Below, one piece after another: positions 37,647 to 45,860 of a DNA stretch of 64,000 bases. The notes under the pieces were generated by a model, which had not been told where the DNA came from, ran no database searches, and was given only the letters and a program-made list of their open reading frames with translations. The stretch lies in NCBI RefSeq assembly GCF_900312745.1, contig NZ_OMPD01000009.1, forward strand, positions 434,001 to 498,000. Direction: 5' to 3'. Position numbers and translations under genes: made by a program. Within the stretch, counting starts at the first letter, position 1; every line of letters starts with the position of its first letter. The stretch comes from Aquimarina sp. AU58. GTDB taxonomy: Bacteria; Bacteroidota; Bacteroidia; Flavobacteriales; Flavobacteriaceae.

Positions 37647-39242
37647 CTATTTTTTTAATGTGAAGTAAAATGTTGTACCCTTACCTAATTCACTTTCTAG
37701 CCATATATCACCTTCATATAGATCTATTATTTTTTTTACAATTGCGAGTCCGATTCCAGAAGAGTTTTCATTATCTCCTACAGATTGAAACATCTTAAAT
37801 ATCTTCTCGTGATGTTCTTTTTTGATGCCTATACCATTGTCCTTAATTTTAAAGAGGTGATAGGTCTTTTTGTCCTCGTGATCAATTTCTATTGTTCCGA
37901 TTTCTTTATCAGTATAAATTACAGCATTACCAATTAGATTCTGAAAAAGCTGTTGAATTCTGGTGATATCACCATCTATTACAGGAAGTTTATTTTTAAT
38001 AAAAACTTCTATATGATCAGGAATCAGAATGATATTTTTTATATCGTCTATAAGTATATTAAGATCTATTTCTTTGGTTTGTAGGTTTTCTTTGTTACTT
38101 ACACTAGAATAACTAAGGATATCATTGATGAGGGTTTCCATTTTTTCGAGTGTATTTTCGATCATGTTAAAATGATGTACCCCGGTTTTATCAAGTGTAT
38201 CGATATGATCTTCTTTAATCCAGTTTACAAGAGCATTAATACTTCTTAATGGTGATTTTAGATCATGAGAAACGATATGTGCATAATCCTTGAGTTCCTG
38301 ATTTGTTTTCTCCAGGTTTTTTACCAGTTGATCCCTTTGTTTTTCTATCTCTAATTGTTCTGTAATATCTTCTACTAAGGCAACCATGTATTTAATATTT
38401 CTATCTGGATCACGTACTGCCGCTACGTTGGTCTTTGCCCAGAATGTGGATTTATTTCGTTTTACATATCTTCTGTTTATAGAAAAATTGTCAATCTCAC
38501 CATTATTCATTTTTTCCATATTGCTGGCCGAGGCTTCGTATTCATCTTTTAGAGAAATATCTTTGATCTCCATTTGTAGTAGTTCTTCCTGTGTATATCC
38601 TAATAAATTCTGGAAAGCTTTATTGGTCTGGAGTATTTTTCCAAATTGAGAAAGCGCAATTCCCAAAGACGAGTTTTCGACAATAACAGATAGTTGTTTT
38701 TTCTGTTCTTCGAATATTTGTTTTTGTTTAAGCTTTTCGGTAATATCGGTTACTATACCCTGTGCGCCTATAGGAGTTTTGTTTTTGTCAAAAATAAGAC
38801 TGGCATTAATATGAACGGTGCGTACCCCATTATTTTTTGTATATACCCGGGCCTGGTAATCAGAAAAAGAACCTTTGGTAACCAATTCCTGAAAAGAAGC
38901 CATAGCGTATTGATAATCGTCTTTATAAATAAGTTTTACAACATTTAGTTTTTCTTCGGTAATATCATATCCAAATAAATTTCTAGCGGCATAGTTCATC
39001 TCCAGGACATTACCAAAAATATCCATTCTAACGTAGGCATCAAGCAAATTATCAAATACACCTTGTAGCTCAGATTCCTTTGTACCTACCTGATCTTCTA
39101 GCTTTTCATTAGTTTCCTTTAATTCTTGAGTGATCAGATAAAGTTCCCGGGATTTATCCTCAAGAATTTTTTCTGCTTGTTTTCGAGCTAATTTTTCTCT
39201 TTGTATGGCTCTTTTTAGTATTTCTATATCATCACTACTCAT
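37647..39242 (-). CDS. Soluble PAS-PAS histidine kinase paired with H-NOX
   Basis: This 531-residue protein has an N-terminal coiled coil (about 5-55), a PAS domain (about 60-175, LDAYVRMDIFGNVLEMN), a second PAS-PAC (about 180-300, TQEELLQMEIKDIS), a coiled linker, HisKA with AHIVSHDLKSPLRS (His326), and HATPase_c (NLIGNAVIY, IKDNGIGI, SSGIGLAIVKK). No membrane segment is present. It overlaps the H-NOX gene by 8 bp, which supports translational coupling and a physical partnership, as in known H-NOX-associated kinase pairs. The PAS domains may add a second input. The catalytic half is a paralogue of the kinase at 35448-36503. Confidence 0.9.
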   Translation of the reverse strand: MSSDDIEILKRAIQREKLARKQAEKILEDKSRELYLITQELKETNEKLEDQVGTKESELQGVFDNLLDAYVRMDIFGNVLEMNYAARNLFGYDITEEKLNVVKLIYKDDYQYAMASFQELVTKGSFSDYQARVYTKNNGVRTVHINASLIFDKNKTPIGAQGIVTDITEKLKQKQIFEEQKKQLSVIVENSSLGIALSQFGKILQTNKAFQNLLGYTQEELLQMEIKDISLKDEYEASASNMEKMNNGEIDNFSINRRYVKRNKSTFWAKTNVAAVRDPDRNIKYMVALVEDITEQLEIEKQRDQLVKNLEKTNQELKDYAHIVSHDLKSPLRSINALVNWIKEDHIDTLDKTGVHHFNMIENTLEKMETLINDILSYSSVSNKENLQTKEIDLNILIDDIKNIILIPDHIEVFIKNKLPVIDGDITRIQQLFQNLIGNAVIYTDKEIGTIEIDHEDKKTYHLFKIKDNGIGIKKEHHEKIFKMFQSVGDNENSSGIGLAIVKKIIDLYEGDIWLESELGKGTTFYFTLKK

Positions 39243-39780
39243 TTGTTTTCACGATACTAAATTTTACTTCCGTCCCATCTGATGTGAGTTTTTCTAGAGT
39301 GATTGTGGCGGTAGCATCAAAATGCTCAAAAGTTTTACGCATTAGCCCAAGTCCAAAACTATACATGGCTCTACTGGATTTATAAATCATAACCAGTTTA
39401 GAGGCTGTTTTTTCTTGTATTTCAAAAGTGGGAAGTTCTGCATCAGGATATATTTTTCGAACTTCGACATGAATATGATTTTCGATAGAAGATAGCATTT
39501 CTATTGGATCATTGTACTTGTTAATTAAATCAGGGTAGCTACTGGCTAAAACAGAAAAAAAATGTTCGGCATAGGTAAGAAGAAGATCGTCGATACTTAG
39601 TTTTGTGTGCTCGCTTAGATGCTTTAACAATCCCAGCATTTCAGAAAAGTCATAGGTACCTATGGCAGTATATGCTCCTTGCGAGGGTAGATTAGATTGT
39701 TGAATAATTTTATCAACTACTTCTAGTCCGAATTTATCTTCGACTAATTCTAAAAATTCTGTAAATACTATTCCTTTCAT
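39235..39780 (-). CDS. H-NOX heme nitric-oxide/oxygen binding sensor
   Basis: This 181-residue protein is a stand-alone H-NOX (HNOB) domain. It starts with the typical MKGIVFTEFLELVEDKFG. The proximal heme ligand is His104 in IHVEVRKIYPDAELPTF, with Pro117 in the conserved place. The heme propionate motif YxSxR is Tyr133, Ser135, Arg137 (YKSSR), as in soluble guanylate cyclase. Stand-alone H-NOX proteins bind NO and alter the activity of a co-encoded kinase or cyclase. It is the first gene of the operon and overlaps the PAS kinase. Confidence 0.93.
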   Translation of the reverse strand: MKGIVFTEFLELVEDKFGLEVVDKIIQQSNLPSQGAYTAIGTYDFSEMLGLLKHLSEHTKLSIDDLLLTYAEHFFSVLASSYPDLINKYNDPIEMLSSIENHIHVEVRKIYPDAELPTFEIQEKTASKLVMIYKSSRAMYSFGLGLMRKTFEHFDATATITLEKLTSDGTEVKFSIVKTNE

Positions 39781-39817
39781 TCTTTTAAAAACTTTTTGGT
39801 TAGATGTTTTTATACCT

Positions 39818-39825
39818 CAAAAATA
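39818..39825 (-). promoter_or_regulatory. Candidate -7 element of the H-NOX operon
   Basis: The minus strand reads TATTTTTG, fitting TAnnTTTG, 37 bases upstream of the H-NOX ATG. No matching -33 TTG box is clear, so this is a weak call. The 264-bp gap 39781-40044 otherwise shows no gene. Confidence 0.25.
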
Positions 39826-40044
39826 CTATTGTGTTGTAGTTTTGAATGATTGTGTATGATCTTAAAAGAAAACGATATAGGGGATAGCTCTCAGTTTTTG
39901 AGTTGTAATTACTTTAACTCAAACTGATGTTTTCTTTATGGGGTATAAAAAACGGATAAGAACTCCTATAGTGACAATATATTTACATTAAAAAGGTATT
40001 TATTTCATATCCATATTATTTTTTGAAGTTTATAAAGATAACTG

Positions 40045-40455
40045 TTATGCTTTTAAAAGTTCATTAACACTCCAGTATTCAATTAAACATTTTATTTTAT
40101 GCGTGTATTCTTCATATTTTAGTGGTTTTACAATATAACCAGCAGCTCCAATTTCATACGCTTCTTTAAGATCTTGATGATTATTAGATGTACTTAAAAT
40201 GATCACCGGTATGTATTGTAATGATGTATCTGATTTTAGTTCTTTTAAAAATTCTAAACCATTCATTTTAGGCATGTTTAGATCAAGGAAAATAATATCG
40301 GGTTGTTGATCCTTTTTTGCTAAAACATCTAAAGCTTCTTCACCATTTTTGGCCTCTATAATTTTGTGAGGATAGTCGTTTTTATCCAAAACTCTGGCAA
40401 ATTTTAGCCGTTCTATTTCGTCATCATCTATTAATAAAAAAGTCAAACTCATCAT
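40045..40455 (-). CDS. CheY-like single-domain response regulator
   Basis: This 136-residue protein is a receiver domain only: acidic triplet DDD near residue 10, phospho-acceptor Asp58 in FLDLNMPKMNG, Thr/Ser in ILSTSN, and Lys in IVKPL. Two ATGs at 40455 and 40452 are equivalent. It lies 264 bp upstream of the H-NOX operon on the same strand, so it may be co-transcribed or only adjacent. It could be a phosphate sink or a second target of the Hpt protein. Receivers of this subgroup are often linked with light or redox kinases. Confidence 0.9.
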   Translation of the reverse strand: MMSLTFLLIDDDEIERLKFARVLDKNDYPHKIIEAKNGEEALDVLAKKDQQPDIIFLDLNMPKMNGLEFLKELKSDTSLQYIPVIILSTSNNHQDLKEAYEIGAAGYIVKPLKYEEYTHKIKCLIEYWSVNELLKA

Positions 40456-40739
40456 TTCAGTGTTTTAAGTTAGGTTAAAAAATGTTCTTTAACAACACTA
40501 AAGGTCTCCTTTTTAGGGATAATTTCATTATTACTTTCGTTGAAATGTATTTTTAGTGTAGACGAATGGTAATTTTTTATAGATAAATGGGGAATTGAAA
40601 ACCATAACAAAATTGAAGGGTAAAGTGTGTATTTTACAGATAAAAGTAGTACTCTGGATAAGTTCATTCGTCACTTCTGAAAATATAGTTGTATCATTAC
40701 AAAACAATTAAAAAGTTAATCTTTTATTTATTATAAATA

Positions 40740-42479
40740 ATGCAAAACAACCCTCAGGAAACATCAGATCTAAAATTGAAGAATGAAAATGAAATAGATA
40801 CAATTATTATTGGTTCTGGAGTAGGGGGGTTAGCTTCTGCAATTTGTTTGGCTCGTAGTGGTCAACGGGTATTAGTTCTCGAACAACATGATGTGCCCGG
40901 AGGATGGTGCCATAGTTTTTACCTAAATGGATATCGTTTTACACCTGGAGTGCATTATGTAGGATTGTTAGATAAAGGACAATCGACAAGCGAACTTTAT
41001 GAAGGACTGGGAATTGCAAATGATTTGGCTTTTTTTAGAATGAATACAAAGGCATACGAACATTGCTGGATTGGTGATGAACGTTTTGATTTCCCTGCTA
41101 ATTTTGATGCATTATGTGACTCGTTATCACAACGCTTTCCAGAAGAAAAGAAGGATATTAAAAAGTACCTCACTATGGTTCGTACAGTGAGTCGACAGAT
41201 ACAATTGATTCCTAAAATAAAAGGCTTTTGGGATCATGTTACTATTCCTTTTCGAACAAAATACATGGGTAAATATGCTTTATTTAGTTTAAAAAGGGTG
41301 ATTGGTTGGTATCTCAAAAACCCATTACTCAAAACGATACTCAATATACAATATGGTGATCATGGATTACCACCAGGGAAAGCAAGTTTTCCTTTGCATT
41401 GCGCAGTAATGGATCATTATTTTGACGGTGGTTTTTATCCTATGGGTGGTGGTGGAGCCATAGTAAAAGCAATGACTAATGCTATTAAAAAACATGGTAG
41501 TGAAGTGCGTACCGGGCAAAGTGTAAAACGAATTTTATTAGAAGGAGAAAAGAAAAAACGAGCTATTGGAGTCGAACTCGAAAACGGTGAGCGAATTCTT
41601 GCCAAAAGAGTGATCTCTAATGCAGATCCGGGAAAAACCTATTTAGATATGGTAGGTCGAGATAATATAAGCCGTAAATTAGTAAAGAAACTTAATAAAA
41701 CGAAATATTCGTGTACATCACTGATGCTGTTTTTGACAGTAGATATGGATCTTCGGAAAGCAGGATTGGATTCTGGTAATATTTGGATGATGCCCAAAAA
41801 TGCAGATATGGATGAGCAGTTTGCAGAAATGCAAAGAGTGGATATCGAGAAGGGTGAAGAATTTGCGGGCCTTTTTATAAGTTGTACAACGCTTAAAGAT
41901 CCTATAAGTTTTGATGGTCGATATCATACCATTGAAGTAATTACCTATATTAATTATGAAGCTTTTAAACGATTCGAAAACGAGAATAAAGAACGCTCTC
42001 CAGAATATCTGAAATTCAAAGAAAAATTGACTCAAAAGTTTATGAATAGCCTGGAAAAAGTAGTTCCCGGGATTAGTGATCGCGTGGTACAAAAAGAACT
42101 AGGTACTCCGATTACCAATGAGTATTATATAAATTCTACCAATGGCTGTGTATATGGTACCGAAAAAAGTTTACGCCATATTGGCCCTTTGGCGTATAAA
42201 CCAAAAAGTGAAATCGAAAACTTATACCTCTGTGGTGCCAGTATTGCGTCTCATGGGGTAGCAGGAGCAAGTTATTCTGGAGTTCAGACGGCGGCGATAA
42301 TCCTTAAATGTAGACAAGATGACCTTATACAACCAGATGTGGATCTAAATCAGGATGTTCGTATTTATGATGCCGAAGATCCTTCTGATTACCCAGACTG
42401 GATGCTACGTAAAATAGAAGTAAAAAAGTCACGTTTGGCTACCGATGATAATAGATTCTCTTCTGTTAAAGAAAAGTAA
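40740..42479 (+). CDS. CrtI/RetSat-like FAD-dependent oxidoreductase
   Basis: This 579-residue protein has the N-terminal dinucleotide-binding motif TIIIGSGVGGLASA (about residues 21-35) followed by the family signature VLEQHDVPGG and FTPGVHYVG. The C-terminal FAD motif is NLYLCGASIASHGVAGA. It belongs to the phytoene desaturase / carotene isomerase / retinol saturase superfamily and is most like the RetSat/CrtISO branch. It would oxidise, saturate or isomerise a polyene. It stands alone on the plus strand, divergent from the signalling genes, about 4 kb from the flexirubin cluster, so a link to that pathway is possible but unproven. Confidence 0.85.
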   Translation: MQNNPQETSDLKLKNENEIDTIIIGSGVGGLASAICLARSGQRVLVLEQHDVPGGWCHSFYLNGYRFTPGVHYVGLLDKGQSTSELYEGLGIANDLAFFRMNTKAYEHCWIGDERFDFPANFDALCDSLSQRFPEEKKDIKKYLTMVRTVSRQIQLIPKIKGFWDHVTIPFRTKYMGKYALFSLKRVIGWYLKNPLLKTILNIQYGDHGLPPGKASFPLHCAVMDHYFDGGFYPMGGGGAIVKAMTNAIKKHGSEVRTGQSVKRILLEGEKKKRAIGVELENGERILAKRVISNADPGKTYLDMVGRDNISRKLVKKLNKTKYSCTSLMLFLTVDMDLRKAGLDSGNIWMMPKNADMDEQFAEMQRVDIEKGEEFAGLFISCTTLKDPISFDGRYHTIEVITYINYEAFKRFENENKERSPEYLKFKEKLTQKFMNSLEKVVPGISDRVVQKELGTPITNEYYINSTNGCVYGTEKSLRHIGPLAYKPKSEIENLYLCGASIASHGVAGASYSGVQTAAIILKCRQDDLIQPDVDLNQDVRIYDAEDPSDYPDWMLRKIEVKKSRLATDDNRFSSVKEK

Positions 42480-42493
42480 TCTCTACTTGATAT

Positions 42494-42542
42494 ATTAACG
42501 TTATCCCATTAAATTATAGAACTTAATCTGGATAATGTTAAT
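42494..42542. terminator. Bidirectional terminator between convergent genes
   Basis: Arms ATTAACGTTATCC and GGATAATGTTAAT pair over 13 bp with one G-U, and inner arms ATTAA/TTAAT extend the stem. The plus strand continues with a T-rich tail. It lies exactly between the convergent stops at 42479 and 42557. Confidence 0.65.
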
Positions 42543-42556
42543 ACTTTCTTTATTTT

Positions 42557-44320
42557 TTACTCTTTGTTATAAGGGATATAATTCTCCCAATGCCATGGTG
42601 TATACGTATCTGCAATCGATACTTCTAATAGTTCTTTAAAGATACTTTCTCCATTATCACTATTGGTCATTATCATAATACCCTTTTGTGCTTCTGGAAA
42701 TATGATTGAATAATGCTGAAATCCATTGCCATGGCATTCTTTAAACGCCCCAAAACCATAAGGAGTTTTCAAAATACCCCAACCCAATCCATAACTTAAC
42801 GCAATAGCATCATTTTGTATAGAATCTTTTAGGGCTAGTGGCCCAAATTGCTTGATAGAATGAATTCTAAGCTGTGGCTTAAACAGTTCATTCCAAGAAT
42901 TTCGAGTGATAATTTTTTGTTGTAATACGGCTTTAAGAAACTTCGAATAATCTTCTGGCGTAGTTTCTAGAGTACTACCTCCTCTTGGCTCATTGTCTAT
43001 ATCTTTTTTAAAACGCTCACTTGTGATAGTATGACCGTACGCAAAGTTATCTTCAAATGATGATGACCATTGGTAACTGGAGTGACTCATGTTTAATGGT
43101 TTGAAAATTATTTCTTGTGCTAATTCTTCCAGATTCTTCCCCATTATTTTTTCTAATACAACCTGCAGGTAAATAAATCCTTCTCCAGAATAACTATACC
43201 TGCTTCCTGGTTCCCGGTGTACACGCAATTGATAATCCGATTCCATCCATCGGGAATTTGCAAAGCCAGTAGTGTGAGTCAAACACATACGAGCCGTTAT
43301 TTTATGATATAGACTGTCGTTTTTTAAGGCAGAAAAATCATCATGCCAACGTGTAAGTGGTTTGTACTCGTATATTTTTTTAGGTAAATAAGACTCTAAA
43401 GCTGTGTCGAGATCAATAACACCGTCTTCTACCAATTTCATGACCAGTACTCCAAAAACTGCTTTACTAAAAGAGCCTCCGTAGATATTAGTAACATCAT
43501 TTAGAGCTAATTTTTTATCATAATCTTTATATCCGAAAGTCTTCTGATATGTAACCTCATTGTCATTAAAAATAGTAACTGCAATCCCAGGTACATTTGC
43601 CTTTTTGATGAGGTGATTAATTTTAATTGTTAATGAATCTTTAGCTATTTGGGTCCCATCTAAACGTACAATATTTTGTGCTTTCGCATGAGTGCAACTT
43701 GTAAAACACATAGTGCTCATCAATAGTAATACGATCATTTTTTTGGATACAGCTTTTTTGTTGCTGCTTATAAACGGAAATGATAATGGGTAATAGCATT
43801 TTTGTGAATTAACGACTCTTACTATATTAAATAACATACAAATTATACTAAATGGGATTATAGATATAAACAAGAAAAATCCCCATTTTTCAATAGTTAC
43901 AAGAACTACCAATGAAAGTATGTACACTATGCTCATCGTTATTTGAAAATTAATAATTTTGATACCATGGCGGTTATATAATTCGTTATCCTCTCGTTTA
44001 TGAATCCAAATAAATAAAGGGAAAAGTATATTTGCCAGTGGTATTATAAAACCTAAAAATGGAGTACTATGTAATAAGATTAGCCATTTTTTCTGTATCG
44101 TTTCCTCCTTTGGATTTTCTAATATCAATAAATCATTCACCTCAATGTCTAATGCAGTAGCTAACAATTTTACGGTTTGAAGATGTGGAGTTACATCTCC
44201 TTTTTCTATACGCTGGATGGTACGAATTGTAACTTGTGTTTTTTCTGATAATTCTTCTTGAGTATACCCTTTTAATTTTCGTTGATACACTAAGTTTTTT
44301 GCAATTGATTGGGTTTCCAT
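42557..44320 (-). CDS. XRE-type HTH, membrane helices and serine beta-lactamase-like fusion
   Basis: Start set at ATG 44320 (METQSIAKNLV), giving 587 residues; a longer frame has an unlikely leader. Residues about 5-65 are an XRE helix-turn-helix (GYTQEELSEKTQVTIRTIQ). Residues about 78-172 hold three to four membrane helices of the DUF4870 kind (HSTPFLGFIIPLANILFP). Another hydrophobic segment (about 195-210) leads to a serine beta-lactamase/esterase domain (about 220-587) with the SxxK motif S283-F-S-K286, a YSYSGEG segment in the place of YxN, and an HGNGF segment in the place of the KTG box. The order suggests a cytoplasmic DNA-binding head and a periplasmic enzyme or ligand-binding part. 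It has no regulatory partner next to it. Confidence 0.85.
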   Translation of the reverse strand: METQSIAKNLVYQRKLKGYTQEELSEKTQVTIRTIQRIEKGDVTPHLQTVKLLATALDIEVNDLLILENPKEETIQKKWLILLHSTPFLGFIIPLANILFPLFIWIHKREDNELYNRHGIKIINFQITMSIVYILSLVVLVTIEKWGFFLFISIIPFSIICMLFNIVRVVNSQKCYYPLSFPFISSNKKAVSKKMIVLLLMSTMCFTSCTHAKAQNIVRLDGTQIAKDSLTIKINHLIKKANVPGIAVTIFNDNEVTYQKTFGYKDYDKKLALNDVTNIYGGSFSKAVFGVLVMKLVEDGVIDLDTALESYLPKKIYEYKPLTRWHDDFSALKNDSLYHKITARMCLTHTTGFANSRWMESDYQLRVHREPGSRYSYSGEGFIYLQVVLEKIMGKNLEELAQEIIFKPLNMSHSSYQWSSSFEDNFAYGHTITSERFKKDIDNEPRGGSTLETTPEDYSKFLKAVLQQKIITRNSWNELFKPQLRIHSIKQFGPLALKDSIQNDAIALSYGLGWGILKTPYGFGAFKECHGNGFQHYSIIFPEAQKGIMIMTNSDNGESIFKELLEVSIADTYTPWHWENYIPYNKE

Positions 44321-44564
44321 AATTATATTTTTGTTTGATACAAAGCTATGGAGAGCTCCTCGTTTTTGTAACGACATTTAGATGTCACCTATCTGTCATT
44401 TTTATGAGGAATCAAAACACAACGCTTAACTACATAATTATGATTTTATACAGAATATGTGTAGTTATTACCATTACGAGTATCTTTTTGTTTACCGAAG
44501 GTAACTAAAATCAATATAGAGATTGCAAAGTCTGATATGTGCACTATTTACATCAGAAAAGGTA

Positions 44565-45860
44565 TTATTCTATTTCCCTTTTATCAATAACAATTACAGG
44601 TTTTCTGCTTAATTTAGGGAATTGAAGTTTTTGGATGTCTTTTTTATCATGAAATTCAATTTTTGGAGATACTCTTAACTTTGCTCTAAAATGATCTTTT
44701 ATATCATGTAGTAAATCTTCTGTCGGGGTTTGGGTAACTATTTTAATTAAGATTTCATCTGTACCTATTGTATTGTGAAAAATCTCGATAATATAATTCT
44801 CTACCTCATTAAAATCATTAAGAATATTATCCATAGCAGGAGGGTATAAAGTTGTTCCTTTATACTTAATCATTTGCTTTTTTCTTCCTACCACTGGCCC
44901 CAAACGCATAGTATTACGCCCGCATGCACAACTTGAAGTATGCGCCTTAACCATATCACCTGTTTTAAATCGCAATAAGGGCATTGCTTCTACCCCCAGA
45001 GTGGTAACAGTAAGTTCTCCTACCTCACCAGGAGGAACGGGGCAATTATGTTCATCCAGAATTTCTGCAATAATTAGCTCTGGGTGATGATGCCCTCCTT
45101 GTTGTTCGCTACACTCTGTAAAAGCAGTATTCATTTCTGTAGATGCATAGGTAGAGTATAATTCTATGTTCCAGTTGTCTTTTATCTTTTTTGCAAGTGT
45201 ATTTAACGAAAAATCTTGATTTCTAAGAGATTCTCCTATACAAATCGCGCCTTTTATTCCCGAAGCATTCAGATCAATATCGTGTTCTTGAGCATATTTA
45301 ATTAATTTTAATAAAAAGGAAGGAACTACGATTAAGTAGGTAGGTTTAAATTTTAAAATAGAATCCCATTGTAATTCGGGAATCCCGGCTCCTACGCGTA
45401 TAATCCCAGCTCCTAATTCTCTAGCACCCAGAAAATAGGCTATTCCCGCCATAAAGCGCCTGTCGATAGTTGTCATTAACTGCATAACGTCTTCCTTTTG
45501 CACACCAGCACAGGCAAAAGAAATGGCTTCGTTATACGCTAACCTTTTTAAATCATTATCTGTTAGTGCAAAAGTAACAGGCTCTCCGAGGGTTCCAGAG
45601 GTAGTAACATAATCTATGATTTCACTTTTCGGCACACAGATAAAATCATCATTAAACTGTTGTAATTGCTCTTTGGTAGTAACTGGGATTTTTACTAAAT
45701 CTTCTAGAGTATTAATCGTCGAAGGAAGAATGTTATGCTTTGCAAAAATACCTTGATAATAAGTAGAATGTGTATCTAAATACGATATTAATTTCTTTAA
45801 TTCTTGCTCTTGTACCGTTTTGATCTGAGCCAACGATGCTTTTTCTATTTCAGGAATCAT
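44565..45860 (-). CDS. Phenylacetate-CoA ligase-like adenylate-forming enzyme
   Basis: This 431-residue protein fits the PaaK-like branch of the ANL superfamily: TSGTLGEPVTFALTD as the ATP-binding P-loop, YSTYASTEMNTAF as the A5 region, LLRFKTGDM, and the C-terminal IKYKGTTLYPPA region. It activates a carboxylic acid as acyl-AMP and then a thioester. Its start overlaps the stop of the C45 gene by 4 bp. In this cluster a carboxylic acid such as an aryl polyene acid or a cinnamate-type starter is a plausible substrate. It is the last gene of the flexirubin run. Confidence 0.85.
   Translation of the reverse strand: MIPEIEKASLAQIKTVQEQELKKLISYLDTHSTYYQGIFAKHNILPSTINTLEDLVKIPVTTKEQLQQFNDDFICVPKSEIIDYVTTSGTLGEPVTFALTDNDLKRLAYNEAISFACAGVQKEDVMQLMTTIDRRFMAGIAYFLGARELGAGIIRVGAGIPELQWDSILKFKPTYLIVVPSFLLKLIKYAQEHDIDLNASGIKGAICIGESLRNQDFSLNTLAKKIKDNWNIELYSTYASTEMNTAFTECSEQQGGHHHPELIIAEILDEHNCPVPPGEVGELTVTTLGVEAMPLLRFKTGDMVKAHTSSCACGRNTMRLGPVVGRKKQMIKYKGTTLYPPAMDNILNDFNEVENYIIEIFHNTIGTDEILIKIVTQTPTEDLLHDIKDHFRAKLRVSPKIEFHDKKDIQKLQFPKLSRKPVIVIDKREIE

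Noticed and set aside
40470..40667. 65-residue minus-strand open frame just upstream of the CheY-like gene
   Set aside because: Position is suggestive, but the product has no signal, domain or convincing composition and probably covers the promoter region.
40740..42479. Bacterial phytoene desaturase CrtI of a carotenoid operon
   Set aside because: No crtB or other carotenoid gene is adjacent and motifs fit the RetSat/CrtISO branch better, so only a superfamily call is made.
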